DNA from: Spirosoma profusum
GTDB taxonomy: Bacteria > Bacteroidota > Bacteroidia > Cytophagales > Spirosomataceae
Assembly (NCBI RefSeq): GCF_014699005.1
Contig: NZ_JACWZY010000007.1
Span: 1 to 64,000 of the forward strand
Direction: 5' to 3'
DNA: 64,000 nt
The notes below the pieces were generated by a model. It was not told the DNA's origin. It searched no databases and saw only the letters and a list, made by a program, of their open reading frames with translations. Positions 7,950 through 16,731 of the stretch are shown piece after piece (position 1 is the first letter of the stretch; every line of letters starts with the position of its first letter). The position numbers and the translations under genes are program-made.

Positions 7950-9026
7950 TTAACTATTTAAGTACTGCAAAATTTGGCTACCCATCGCGTCTGTCCCAAG
8001 AATTTTGTCGGATGGTGTATTCGTATTAGCAATGTCACGTGTACGGAAACCGGCTTTTAGAGCGGCATCAACGGCATCAATCACCATCTGGGCTTCTTCT
8101 TTAAGGCCAAATGAAATTTCCAGTAACAGAGCTACTGACAAAATTGATGCCAGCGGATTAGCAACACCTTTACCCGTGATATCATGCGCCGAACCATGAA
8201 TTGGCTCATATACACCAGTGCTGTCGCCTACCGATGCCGAAGCCAGCATCCCCATAGAACCTGCGATCTGACTAGCCTCGTCGGTGAGAATATCGCCAAA
8301 AAGATTTCCTGTTACCACTACGTCGAAGCGTTTCGGATCTTTAATTAGCAACATAGCAGCGGCATCGATAAACTGGTGTTCGACCGTTACGTCGGGATAG
8401 TCTGGAGCTATAGCTTGCACAACTTCGCGCCATAAGCGACTGCTTTCCAATACGTTGGCTTTGTCAACTGAGCATAGTTTTTTACTACGTGTGCGAGCTG
8501 CCTCGAACGCTTTTCTGACGATACGTTCAACCTCATATTTGCTGTAAATCATCGTATCATAAGCGGTGTTACCCTCGTCGATACGTTCTCGCTTACCGAA
8601 ATAAACATCTCCAGTTAATTCACGAAAGAATAAAATATCGGCTCCGCGCAGAATTTCTGGCTTGATACTTGACGCATCAAGTAATTCGTCGAAAAGTTTG
8701 ATGGGACGCAGATTGGCGTACAATCCTAATTCCTTCCGCATTTTCAACAGGCCCTGTTCTGGCCGAACTTTGGCCGAAGGATCGTTATCGTATTTCGGAT
8801 GACCAACAGCACCGAACAAAACAGCATCGGCTGCCTGCATTTTGGTTAAGGTTTCGTCGGGTAGGGCAGAGCCGGTAGCTTCGATTGCTACGTGACCAAT
8901 TAGGGCTTCATCGTACGTAAATTCATGGCCAAACTTCTGCGCAATTGCTTCAAGAACTTGCTTGCCAACGGTAGTTACTTCGGCCCCGATGCCATCGCCG
9001 GGAACGACAAGGATGTGTTTTTTCAT
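7950..9026 (-). CDS. leuB: 3-isopropylmalate dehydrogenase
   Basis: NAD-dependent oxidative decarboxylase of leucine synthesis, converting 3-isopropylmalate to 2-oxoisocaproate. About 358 residues, the usual family length. Visible family motifs: VVPGDGIGAEV at the N-terminus, the substrate-loop Arg region ELGLYANLRP, SVDKANVLESSRLWR with the catalytic Lys, and GNLFGDILTDEASQIAGSMG with the metal-binding Asp. I chose the ATG at 9026 (MKKHILVVPGDG); a GTG six codons upstream lies within an inverted repeat. It lies between cimA and leuA, with a promoter and attenuator separating it from leuA. Confidence 0.95.
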   Translation of the reverse strand: MKKHILVVPGDGIGAEVTTVGKQVLEAIAQKFGHEFTYDEALIGHVAIEATGSALPDETLTKMQAADAVLFGAVGHPKYDNDPSAKVRPEQGLLKMRKELGLYANLRPIKLFDELLDASSIKPEILRGADILFFRELTGDVYFGKRERIDEGNTAYDTMIYSKYEVERIVRKAFEAARTRSKKLCSVDKANVLESSRLWREVVQAIAPDYPDVTVEHQFIDAAAMLLIKDPKRFDVVVTGNLFGDILTDEASQIAGSMGMLASASVGDSTGVYEPIHGSAHDITGKGVANPLASILSVALLLEISFGLKEEAQMVIDAVDAALKAGFRTRDIANTNTPSDKILGTDAMGSQILQYLNS

Positions 9027-9038
9027 AATAATATATTG

Positions 9039-9093
9039 GGCCACAGAGATACGCAGAGATTTATCTTAAAGTTCTCTGTGCATCTCTGTGGCC
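9039..9093. repeat. Inverted repeat, CACAGAGAT family
   Basis: Arms 9039-9059 and 9073-9093 are complementary over 21 bp with two mismatches, around a 13-bp loop. The arm contains CCACAGAGAT and CGCAGAGA. Related arms occur at 15034-15105. It fills the cimA-leuB gap; its last base enters the cimA stop codon. Confidence 0.8.
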
Positions 9094-10610
9094 TAGTCAA
9101 GTGTATTTAACATTTTTTGGGTCGCCTTGATAGCCGAAACAGTCTGGTCAGAATCGAGGCCCCGGGTTTTAAATTCTCGTTTGTTGTCTTTCCAGGTAAT
9201 GATAGTTTCGCACAGAGCGTCTGTCTTTCCGCCGGTTGGAATACGTACTGCGTAGTCGGTCAATTCAGGCAGAACCAGCTTTTTCTTGCCGTAAATTTTC
9301 TTCAATGCGTTCATAAAGGCATCGTACTGACCATCTCCCTGCGCATTCTCCTCAAACTGATCTTCGGCAATACGTACCCGTAACGTAGCAGATGGTTTGA
9401 GATCTTTGGAATGGGTCAGTACGTAGTTTAGAACCTCTACTCTGGATGCTATTGCATTCGTATTCAGTACGTCGGCTATGACATAAGGCAAGTCTTCACG
9501 GGTGACAACTTCTTTTTGGTCGCCTAGCTCGATTACGCGCTGAGTAACTTTTTTGAGGTCGGCTTCCGATAGTTGAATACCTAATTCGCGAAGGTTATTT
9601 TCAATGTTCGCCTTCCCCGACATCTTGCCTAGGGCATAGCTACGTTGCCGACCAAATCGTTCGGGAAGTAACGCATTGAAATACAGGTTGTTTTTCTTGT
9701 CGCCATCGGCGTGAATGCCGGCCGTTTGGGTAAATACGTTGTCGCCAACGACGGGCTTGTTATCAGGAATTCGAAGCCCCGAAAACGTTTCGACAATTTT
9801 ACTGACCTGATACAGCGACTTCTCGACAACGCCAAGTGTTACGTCGGGTACAAAATCACGTAGCACAGCAATCGCACTGGCCATCGGTGCATTTCCTGCC
9901 CGCTCGCCCAAGCCATTGACCGTCAGGTGAATCCCATGCGCTCCTCCCCGAATCGCTTCCATTACGTTGGCAATACTGAGGTCGTAATCGTTATGAGCGT
10001 GAAAGTCGAAATGCAGATTGGGGTAGCGATTTACGAGCTGGCCGACAAATGCATACGTATCAGAAGGAGTCAGCACCCCCAACGTATCAGGCAGCAGAAC
10101 GCGACGAATGGGTTGTGTTTGAAGAAAATCCAGAAACTGAAGCACGTAGTCGGGCGAGGTACGCATGCCGTTACTCCAGTCCTCCAGATACACATTAACC
10201 TGTAAATCAGATTGCTGAGCCTCTTTAATAATCTCCTTAATATCTGCAAAATGCTCGGCTGGTTCCTTTTTGAGCTGGTGCGTGAGGTGATTCATCGACC
10301 CTTTGGTCAGCAGGTTCATCACTTTCGCTCCCGACGCCCGCATCCATTCGAGCGAGGCATCACCATCCACAAAAGTCAGAACTTCGATTTTATCGAGAAG
10401 GCCTACGCTTTCAGCCCAACGAGTAATTTGTTGAACTGCCTCCAGTTCACCCGCCGATACCCGTGCCGAAGCCACTTCGACCCGGTCGACTTTTACTTCC
10501 GTAAGCAGCAACTGAGCCAGCGCCAGTTTTTCGGAGGCTGAAAACGAAACTCCGCTGGTCTGTTCACCATCGCGGAGGGTCGTATCCATAACTTCAATGT
10601 AACGCGTCAT
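9093..10610 (-). CDS. cimA: (R)-citramalate synthase
   Basis: A 505-residue member of the isopropylmalate/homocitrate/citramalate synthase family with the C-terminal regulatory domain (about residues 385-505). The barrel has [15 protein letters not shown] at the start, FHAHNDYDLS (HxH metal ligands) and NGLGERAGN. It matches, from memory, the characterised Leptospira citramalate synthase across its length. The residues described there as selecting pyruvate (Leu81, Leu104, Tyr144) have counterparts Leu78, Leu101 and Tyr141 here. It would condense pyruvate and acetyl-CoA to citramalate, giving 2-oxobutanoate for isoleucine through LeuCD and LeuB, which are its direct neighbours. Automated annotation may call it 2-isopropylmalate synthase. 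Confidence 0.82.
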   Translation of the reverse strand: MTRYIEVMDTTLRDGEQTSGVSFSASEKLALAQLLLTEVKVDRVEVASARVSAGELEAVQQITRWAESVGLLDKIEVLTFVDGDASLEWMRASGAKVMNLLTKGSMNHLTHQLKKEPAEHFADIKEIIKEAQQSDLQVNVYLEDWSNGMRTSPDYVLQFLDFLQTQPIRRVLLPDTLGVLTPSDTYAFVGQLVNRYPNLHFDFHAHNDYDLSIANVMEAIRGGAHGIHLTVNGLGERAGNAPMASAIAVLRDFVPDVTLGVVEKSLYQVSKIVETFSGLRIPDNKPVVGDNVFTQTAGIHADGDKKNNLYFNALLPERFGRQRSYALGKMSGKANIENNLRELGIQLSEADLKKVTQRVIELGDQKEVVTREDLPYVIADVLNTNAIASRVEVLNYVLTHSKDLKPSATLRVRIAEDQFEENAQGDGQYDAFMNALKKIYGKKKLVLPELTDYAVRIPTGGKTDALCETIITWKDNKREFKTRGLDSDQTVSAIKATQKMLNTLD

Positions 10611-10615
10611 AATGT

Positions 10616-10678
10616 AAAGAGCGAAAGGGTGAAAGAGCGAAAAAGCTAGCTACCCACTCTTTCGCTCATTCACTCTTT
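10616..10678. repeat. Inverted repeat between leuD and cimA
   Basis: Imperfect arms 10616-10639 and 10655-10678, built of AAAGAG(C/T)GAA-type units. The right arm enters the leuD stop codon. No long T run follows on the minus strand, so it may be an RNA-stability hairpin rather than a terminator. Confidence 0.65.
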
Positions 10679-11273
10679 AAAATGGTCTCGTATCAGCAAA
10701 TTGCTCGATTTCTTTTTTCATCGACAATAGATAATCGATGTCATCGTAACCATTGATGAGGTTATCCTTTTTATAACCGTTAATATTGAAGCTTTCACTT
10801 TCGCCCGTAGCCAGCAACGTAATGGTTTGCTCTGGAAGGTTAACTTCCAATTCCGTGTTGGGATCAGCGTCGATAGCTGCGAAGATTTTATCGGCAAATT
10901 CTGGACTAACCGTAACGGGCAAGATGCCGATATTCAAACAGTTATTCTTGAAAATATCCGCGAAAAAGCTCGATACGACGCACCGGAAACCATAGTCATA
11001 AATCGCCCAGGCTGCGTGTTCGCGGCTTGAGCCACTACCAAAGTTTTTGCCGCCAACCAGAATTTTGCCTGAATACGTTGGGTTATTCAGTACAAAATCG
11101 GCTTTAGGCGTATCGTCGTTGTTATAACGCCAGTCGCGGAAAAGGTTATCGCCGAAGCCTTTACGTTCGGTCGCCTTCAAGAAACGAGCAGGAATAATCT
11201 GGTCGGTATCGACGTTCTCAATATTCATCGGAACCGCCGTACTACGTAGTATAGTGAATTTATCGTAAGCCAT
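10677..11273 (-). CDS. leuD: 3-isopropylmalate dehydratase small subunit
   Basis: Swivelling-domain subunit of isopropylmalate isomerase, also used on citramalate. 198 residues, standard length. Motifs: NVDTDQIIPARFLK near the N-terminus and GKNFGSGSSREHAAWA, the loop that reaches the active site formed with LeuC. It lies directly after leuC (gap about 100 bp) in the same orientation, so the complex is made from one transcript. Confidence 0.95.
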   Translation of the reverse strand: MAYDKFTILRSTAVPMNIENVDTDQIIPARFLKATERKGFGDNLFRDWRYNNDDTPKADFVLNNPTYSGKILVGGKNFGSGSSREHAAWAIYDYGFRCVVSSFFADIFKNNCLNIGILPVTVSPEFADKIFAAIDADPNTELEVNLPEQTITLLATGESESFNINGYKKDNLINGYDDIDYLLSMKKEIEQFADTRPF

Positions 11274-11289
11274 GTTTTTAGTGATGAAC

Positions 11290-11372
11290 GATGAGTGATG
11301 AACGATGAGTGTTTTGTCGCGTCAGCAAGCCAGTACGGCGGACCGTTTATCTCTTATCGTTCATCACTCATC
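11290..11372. repeat. Inverted repeat between leuC and leuD
   Basis: GATGAGTGATGAACGATGAG (11290-11309) and its near-perfect complement (11353-11372) surround a 43-bp loop. The left side also contains a tandem duplication of the GTGATGAACGATGA unit. It lies one base short of the leuC stop codon. Confidence 0.7.
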
Positions 11373-11373
11373 A

Positions 11374-12774
11374 CTATAAAAATTCTCTTGGGTCAGTAAC
11401 AACGCCAGTAACGGCGGCAGCGGCTGCAACGAGTGGGCTGGCCAATAGCGTGCGGGCACCGGGTCCCTGGCGGCCTTCGAAATTGCGGTTCGACGTAGAA
11501 ACCGCATATTTCCCCGCCGGAACCTTATCATCGTTCATCGCCAGACAGGCAGAGCAACCGGGCTGACGAAGTTGAAAACCAGCGCTAGTTAGAATATCCA
11601 GGATGCCTTCGTCCTTGATTTGCTGTTCAACGATGTGCGAACCCGGTACGAGCCAGGCCGTTACGTTATCAGCTTTCTGACGGCCTTTCACGACAGACGC
11701 AAACGCTCGGAAATCTTCGATACGTCCGTTGGTGCAGCTACCCAGAAACACAAAATCGACCGGTTTGCCAATCATGGATTCATTTTCGGCGAATCCCATG
11801 TATTGTAGCGATTTCTTATAGCTGGCAGCTCCGTCTTTCACGGCTCCGGCCATTGGAATCTGGTGCGTTACACCGGTTCCCATTCCTGGGTTAGTGCCGT
11901 AGGTGATTTGAGGTTCGATGTTAGCGGCATCGAAGGTGAGGTCAACATCGAACGTAGCACCTTCGTCGGTTTTGAGCGTTTGCCAATACGGCACTAATTT
12001 GTCCCACTGCTCACCTTTAGGGGCCAAATCGCGGCCATTCAGGTAGTTAAGGGTTTTCTCATCGGGAGCAATCATGCCACCCCGTGCGCCCATTTCGATG
12101 CTCATGTTACAGACCGTCATGCGGCCTTCCATGCTCATGTTCTCGAAAACGTCGCCGGCGTACTCAACAAAATAACCTGTCGCGCCACTAGCCGAAATCT
12201 GCGAAATGATGTAAAGGATTACATCCTTTGGCAGAACACCTTTACCCAACGTACCATTGACGGTAATCCGCATTTTCTTCGGCTTGGGCTGCATAATACA
12301 TTGCGTTGCCAGCACCATTTCAACTTCCGACGTACCGATACCAAAAGCAATGGCACCAAATGCGCCGTGTGTCGACGTGTGCGAATCGCCACAAACAATG
12401 GTCATACCGGGCAACGTAATACCATTTTCGGGGCCTACTACGTGTACGATACCATTTTTGATGTGCCCCAAACCCCAATGCGAAATGCCGTATTTGGCCG
12501 CGTTACGTTCAAGTGCGTCCAGTTGATTCGCCGAAAGCGGGTCGGCAACGGGCAAATGCTGGTTCAGGGTTGGCGTGTTGTGATCGGCCGTAGCGAACGT
12601 GCGTCCGGAAAATAAAACCGGTACGTCTCGACTTTCCAGCCCCAGAAACGCTACCGGGCTGGTTACTTCGTGAATAAAGTGGCGGTCGATAAACAGCACG
12701 TCCGGTCCGTCGTTAACCTGCCGAACAACGTGCGCGTCCCACACTTTATCAAAGAGGGTTTTTGCAGTACTCAT
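11374..12774 (-). CDS. leuC: 3-isopropylmalate dehydratase large subunit
   Basis: The [4Fe-4S] aconitase-fold subunit that isomerises 2- to 3-isopropylmalate, and by extension citramalate. About 466 residues. Cluster-ligand cysteines are visible in FLGSCTNGR and [11 protein letters not shown]; the N-terminal [11 protein letters not shown] and [13 protein letters not shown] motifs are intact. I chose the ATG at 12774 ([17 protein letters not shown]) because it gives the normal N-terminus; an upstream in-frame ATG at 12873 would add a 33-residue extension that is not family-like. Confidence 0.95.
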   Translation of the reverse strand: MSTAKTLFDKVWDAHVVRQVNDGPDVLFIDRHFIHEVTSPVAFLGLESRDVPVLFSGRTFATADHNTPTLNQHLPVADPLSANQLDALERNAAKYGISHWGLGHIKNGIVHVVGPENGITLPGMTIVCGDSHTSTHGAFGAIAFGIGTSEVEMVLATQCIMQPKPKKMRITVNGTLGKGVLPKDVILYIISQISASGATGYFVEYAGDVFENMSMEGRMTVCNMSIEMGARGGMIAPDEKTLNYLNGRDLAPKGEQWDKLVPYWQTLKTDEGATFDVDLTFDAANIEPQITYGTNPGMGTGVTHQIPMAGAVKDGAASYKKSLQYMGFAENESMIGKPVDFVFLGSCTNGRIEDFRAFASVVKGRQKADNVTAWLVPGSHIVEQQIKDEGILDILTSAGFQLRQPGCSACLAMNDDKVPAGKYAVSTSNRNFEGRQGPGARTLLASPLVAAAAAVTGVVTDPREFL

Positions 12775-12906
12775 GGTATAGAGAATATGATAACTTTCTT
12801 CAGTAATTTCTCTTGTAGCAATCAGACAGAGAAATATGGCTACAAAATTGTCTGATTTTACGCAAACAAGCATCTCGTCATTCGTCCAGTAAATAGCGAT
12901 TTTAGT

Positions 12907-13767
12907 TCAATGGCTATATTTGGGCGTAAAACCATACTGCTGCTTGTAAGCTTTAATGAAATGAGATACACTCTCATAGCCGATTTCCATACTTACTTCT
13001 GATACGTTCTTCGGTGTGTTCCGCAAAAGAAAATGAGCGTGTTCGAGCCGTTTCTGACGAATCCAATGGCCTGGTGATGTATGAAAATGCGCTTCAAAAT
13101 CTCGTTTGAATGCTGACAGACTCCGCCCGGATAGGCGAGATAACTCATTCATCGACAATGGTTTGAGTAAATATGTGTTCATCAGGTAATCGAGGTCTGT
13201 TTTCTGCCCCTGATAGATGTGCCATAAAATCGAACGTAACTGTTTAGACGTATCAAGCTCGAGTAGATGAAGCAAGAGCTCCTGAAATTTCAGACGTAGC
13301 AGCTCGTTTAAAAAGGGGGAGTTCGCGCCAAAATAGGGTAGTAGTGAGTTGATAAACGTAGTGAACGCCCGTGATGATGAAAACGAAAGAATGAGATCGT
13401 TTGGGAAAATAGATGTAGAGAGCTGGAATAACGTAACGTGTTGTCCTACAAACTCTTTCAATAATTTTTCATTGACAAAAAACACCAGACTTCGGTAATC
13501 GTTATCAATGGATTCGTTCATGGAGTAACAGCCGCGCTGGAAAAAGAGAATATCTCCCTTATGTACATGCAGTTCCTGTTTGGGAGAACTGAATTTCTTC
13601 TCACCTTCCAGCACTACTATAACGGCGTGTTCTTCGAAAAAAACCTCGTTACGTTCGGGATATACGTCGCTACGGTAAGCCACAAACGTCATCTCTGAGC
13701 CATCGCCCCGCTGAATATTCAGCGACTGAAATTGATTGGCCTGAATAGAGGAGGGGACACGTAGCAT
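12907..13767 (-). CDS. AraC-family transcriptional regulator
   Basis: 286 residues. The N-terminal half is a cupin-like sensor domain of the ExsA-like kind (HAVIVVLEGEKKF, then HKGDILFFQRGCYSM). The C-terminal ~100 residues contain two helix-turn-helix motifs (LSMNELSRLSGRSLSAFKRDFEAHF and the conserved VSEVSMEIGYESVSHFIKAYKQQYG). Its start is 3 bp from the ilvA stop, so it is co-transcribed within the branched-chain operon. That makes it a candidate local regulator, possibly of the element shared by leuA and ilvD; this link is inference. Confidence 0.85.
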   Translation of the reverse strand: MLRVPSSIQANQFQSLNIQRGDGSEMTFVAYRSDVYPERNEVFFEEHAVIVVLEGEKKFSSPKQELHVHKGDILFFQRGCYSMNESIDNDYRSLVFFVNEKLLKEFVGQHVTLFQLSTSIFPNDLILSFSSSRAFTTFINSLLPYFGANSPFLNELLRLKFQELLLHLLELDTSKQLRSILWHIYQGQKTDLDYLMNTYLLKPLSMNELSRLSGRSLSAFKRDFEAHFHTSPGHWIRQKRLEHAHFLLRNTPKNVSEVSMEIGYESVSHFIKAYKQQYGFTPKYSH

Positions 13768-13770
13768 GAT

Positions 13771-15024
13771 TTACACCAAAAACTGGAACAAATCAGGTTG
13801 GTCGTTGAGGTATTCGAATACGATGTTTTGGTCCTGCATACGCTGGATGAGCGGCTCAAAATCCTCGCGATTTTTCAGTTCAATACCAACAACGGCTGGT
13901 CCGGTTTCGCGGTTGGTTTTCTTTACGTATTCGAAACGGGCGATATCGTCATTGGGACCCAGTACGTTCAGGAAGTCGCGGAAGGCACCAGCTCGCTGCG
14001 GAAACCGGATGATGAAGTAGTGTTTCAGCCCTTCGTAAAGCAAAGAGCGTTCTTTAATTTCTTCGGTGCGGGTAATATCATTATTGCCGCCACTTACCAG
14101 ACATACTACGTTCTTACCACGGATTTTATCACCCAGAAAATCGAGTGCGGCAATAGTTAATGCACCGGCTGGCTCGGCTACAATTGCGTCTTCGTTATAT
14201 AACTGTAGAATGGTGGTACAGACTTTTCCTTCGGGTATCAGCAGTACGTCGTCAAGATTTTGCCGACACACTTCGAACGTAACGTCGCCGGGACGTTTTA
14301 CAGCAGCACCGTCCACAAATTTGTCAATTTTATCGAGAGCTACTACGTGGCCTTCGTCGATGGAAATTTTCATGGATGGCGAGCCAAGCGGCTCTACGCC
14401 AATCAGTTTGGTTCTGGGACTGAGTTGCTTGAAAACAGTCGATACACCAGCGGCCAGTCCACCACCACCAATGGCTAATAGCAGGTAATCGATCTGAACG
14501 TTTGAATCTCTGAAAATTTCCAGCCCGACCGTTCCCTGACCTTCCATAACCTGCAAATCATCAAAAGGATGCACAAACGTGCAGTCGTGCGTCTGAACAA
14601 ACTCCATGGCTGCGTAAAAGGCGTCGTCATACGTATCACCAATCAACATGACCTCTACGTAGTCCTTACCAAAGAGTTTTACTTGTTTTACCTTTTGATT
14701 GGGTGTCGTGGTGGGCATGAAAATAGTGCCACGAACTGCCATTTTCCGACAGGCATAAGCCAGTCCCTGAGCGTGATTTCCGGCACTAGCACAAACGACA
14801 CCTTTGGCTAATGCTTCGGGGGAAAGGCTCGCCATTTTGTTATAGGCACCCCGAATTTTGTACGAACGAACAACCTGTAAATCTTCGCGTTTGAGGAAAA
14901 TAGTTGCTCCGTATCGGTCCGACAGGTTGAGGTTTTCCTGTAACGGCGTGTGCGTAGCGATGCCCTGAAGCCGTTTAGCGGCCTGGTAGATGTTATCGAG
15001 CGTGGGGAAAGCTGTTGCTACCAT
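13771..15024 (-). CDS. ilvA: Threonine ammonia-lyase (threonine deaminase)
   Basis: PLP enzyme converting threonine to 2-oxobutanoate and ammonia. 417 residues: catalytic domain with the Schiff-base Lys in VVRSYKIRGAY, the SAGNHAQG phosphate-binding loop, the glycine-rich GGGGLAAG and CLVSGGNND near the cofactor; then a single ACT-like regulatory domain from about residue 330 (FIIRFPQRAGAFRDFL). The presence of the domain suggests allosteric control. With cimA in the same locus the cell has two routes to 2-oxobutanoate. Confidence 0.93.
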   Translation of the reverse strand: MVATAFPTLDNIYQAAKRLQGIATHTPLQENLNLSDRYGATIFLKREDLQVVRSYKIRGAYNKMASLSPEALAKGVVCASAGNHAQGLAYACRKMAVRGTIFMPTTTPNQKVKQVKLFGKDYVEVMLIGDTYDDAFYAAMEFVQTHDCTFVHPFDDLQVMEGQGTVGLEIFRDSNVQIDYLLLAIGGGGLAAGVSTVFKQLSPRTKLIGVEPLGSPSMKISIDEGHVVALDKIDKFVDGAAVKRPGDVTFEVCRQNLDDVLLIPEGKVCTTILQLYNEDAIVAEPAGALTIAALDFLGDKIRGKNVVCLVSGGNNDITRTEEIKERSLLYEGLKHYFIIRFPQRAGAFRDFLNVLGPNDDIARFEYVKKTNRETGPAVVGIELKNREDFEPLIQRMQDQNIVFEYLNDQPDLFQFLV

Positions 15025-15033
15025 TGGGCTATT

Positions 15034-15105
15034 ACGCAGAGATTCACACAGGTAACACAGAGAAATTTTCTCTGCGAATCTCTTTTTCTCTGTGAATCTC
15101 TGCGT
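15034..15105. repeat. Inverted repeat, CACAGAGAT family
   Basis: Outer arms 15034-15048 and 15091-15105 are perfectly complementary (15 bp, ACGCAGAGATTCACA). Inner copies of CACAGAGAAA/TTTCTCTGTG (15056-15065, 15085-15094) give an alternative fold. The same word family occurs at 9039-9093. It fills the ilvC-ilvA gap. Confidence 0.75.
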
Positions 15106-15116
15106 TACAATCTTTT

Positions 15117-16160
15117 TTAGCTACGTTCCGGACGTAGTGAACGAACGGCGGCACCGGCCTGCCACATTTCCGATTCACGGAGTTCGGCTAGTTCAACTTC
15201 CAGTTTTTCGCGGTAATCAGGCTGCGAATTCCGAGTGATGCTGATTTCAGCCTGCTCCTGATCTTTCACCGAGTTATATAGTTTTTCGAATACGGGTTTG
15301 GTCGCGTCGCGGAAAGGTTTCCACCAATCCAGCGCCCCACGCTGGGCTGTAGTCGAGCAGTTGGCGTACATCCAGTCCATACCATTTTCAGCTACCAGCG
15401 GCATCAGCGATTGCGTCAGTTCTTCAACCGTTTCGTTGAAAGCTTCTGAAGGACTATGACCGTTGGCACGTAGCACTTCGTACTGAGCAGCAAAAATACC
15501 CTGGATGGCGCCCATCAACGTACCACGTTCGCCGGTGAGGTCAGACGTTACTTCTTTGTAAAAATCTGTCTCGAACAGATAACCCGAACCAACGCCGATA
15601 CCCATCGCAATGGCTTTCGTACGTGCGTTACCCGATGCATCCTGATATACAGCAAACGACGAGTTCAGGCCTTTACCTTCTACGAACAACCGACGTAGCG
15701 ACGTACCAGAACCTTTTGGGGCTACCAAGAATACATCAACATCGGCAGGGGGAACAATACCGGTTTTTTCTTTATACGTAACACCGAAGCCGTGCGAGAA
15801 ATACAGTGATTTACCCGGTATCAGGGCCGCTTTTACGGTTGGCCAGAGTTCAATCTGAGCAGCATCAGAGAGCAGGAAGCAGATAATCGTGCCTTTTTCC
15901 AGCGCTTCTTCAATTTCAAACAGCGTTTCACCCGGAACCCAGCCATCCGCGACAGCTTTGTCGTAAGTTTTTCCTTTACGTTGTCCGACGATTACGTTGA
16001 AACCATTGTCGCGCATATTCAGCGACTGACCGGGGCCCTGTACACCATAGCCAATCACGGCGATGGTTTCGTTGGCCAGCACCTCACGGGCTTTTTCCAG
16101 CGGGAACTCTTCCCGGGTTACGACTTGCTCTTCTACTCCTCCGAAATTAATCGTTGCCAT
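15117..16160 (-). CDS. ilvC: Ketol-acid reductoisomerase
   Basis: NADPH-dependent isomerisation and reduction of acetolactate and acetohydroxybutyrate. 347 residues, the short class I length. The N-terminal Rossmann motif reads VIGYGVQGPGQSLNMRDNG; the catalytic domain holds HGFGVTY and the metal-binding DLTGERGTLMGAIQG. It follows hicB on the minus strand and is separated from ilvN by the hicAB remnant. Confidence 0.95.
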   Translation of the reverse strand: MATINFGGVEEQVVTREEFPLEKAREVLANETIAVIGYGVQGPGQSLNMRDNGFNVIVGQRKGKTYDKAVADGWVPGETLFEIEEALEKGTIICFLLSDAAQIELWPTVKAALIPGKSLYFSHGFGVTYKEKTGIVPPADVDVFLVAPKGSGTSLRRLFVEGKGLNSSFAVYQDASGNARTKAIAMGIGVGSGYLFETDFYKEVTSDLTGERGTLMGAIQGIFAAQYEVLRANGHSPSEAFNETVEELTQSLMPLVAENGMDWMYANCSTTAQRGALDWWKPFRDATKPVFEKLYNSVKDQEQAEISITRNSQPDYREKLEVELAELRESEMWQAGAAVRSLRPERS

Positions 16161-16245
16161 TGTTAAATTGGTTTTGTACTCTTTTATGTGGGGTTACTAA
16201 TTGGTTGCTGATATTGGTAGACAGAGTGTTACAATTTATTATACC

Positions 16246-16464
16246 TTATGCAAACATTAACCTGCCTTTGGGTTTTGGAATTTCACGGTTCAGTAATTGA
16301 GCAGTTTCAATCCATTCCTGAATAACTATTTCTGTATTGGCTAGTGCTGACTGATACGTATCGCCATCAGCCATACAGCCCGGCAGTTCAGGTACTTCCG
16401 CGATAAAAGCATTGTCAGCATCGCTCCAATAAATTATTATTTCGTATTTAGGATTCGCTTCCAT
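16246..16464 (-). CDS. hicB: HicB-family antitoxin
   Basis: 72 residues from the ATG at 16464. It has the HicB partial-RNase-H fold pattern: YEIIIYWSDADNAFIAEVPELPGCMADGDTYQSAL, with the ELPGC core, then a helix ending in REIPKPKG. No separate DNA-binding domain is present. Its start overlaps the end of the hicA remnant, the usual toxin-antitoxin arrangement. Because hicA is broken (see next entry) this is an orphan antitoxin, stranded inside the ilv operon between ilvN and ilvC. An upstream TTG would add five residues. Confidence 0.8.
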   Translation of the reverse strand: MEANPKYEIIIYWSDADNAFIAEVPELPGCMADGDTYQSALANTEIVIQEWIETAQLLNREIPKPKGRLMFA

Positions 16465-16718
16465 CTTCCTCAATATCAAGTTTATACTTTATAATTAAGT
16501 TTCTGACCTGCTTGACTTGTTATGATTTTGCCTGACTTTGTTTGGGCTGAAGATTAATAATTTCGTCAATCCCTTCCTTGTGAATAAATGCGATGGCTCG
16601 CTTTTATTCGTTCGTCAAAACCAAGTTTTAGCAACAGATTTCTTAATTCATCAAAATCGAAATTATTATCTGCTTTGCTACGTAACAATTTGATTAATAA
16701 CTTTTCAGATTTGCCCAT
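16448..16718 (-). pseudogene. hicA: hicA toxin pseudogene
   Basis: From the ATG at 16718 the minus strand reads MGKSEKLLIKLLRSKADNNF and continues with FDELRNLLLKLGFDERIKASHR, a typical HicA N-terminus. It then runs out of frame and stops at TGA (16566-16568). A shifted frame resumes the family sequence: HKEGIDEIINLQPKQSQAKS, then TAA (16520-16522) where HicA proteins have Tyr, then QVKQVRNLIIKYKLDIEED. So there is one frameshift just after the catalytic-His region (SHR) and one nonsense codon. The residual frame ends over the hicB start. Confidence 0.8.
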
Positions 16719-16731
16719 TTAAAGTAACTCG

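Noticed and set aside
9093..10610. Second 2-isopropylmalate synthase
   Set aside because: Closer to Leptospira citramalate synthase, including the residues that select pyruvate.
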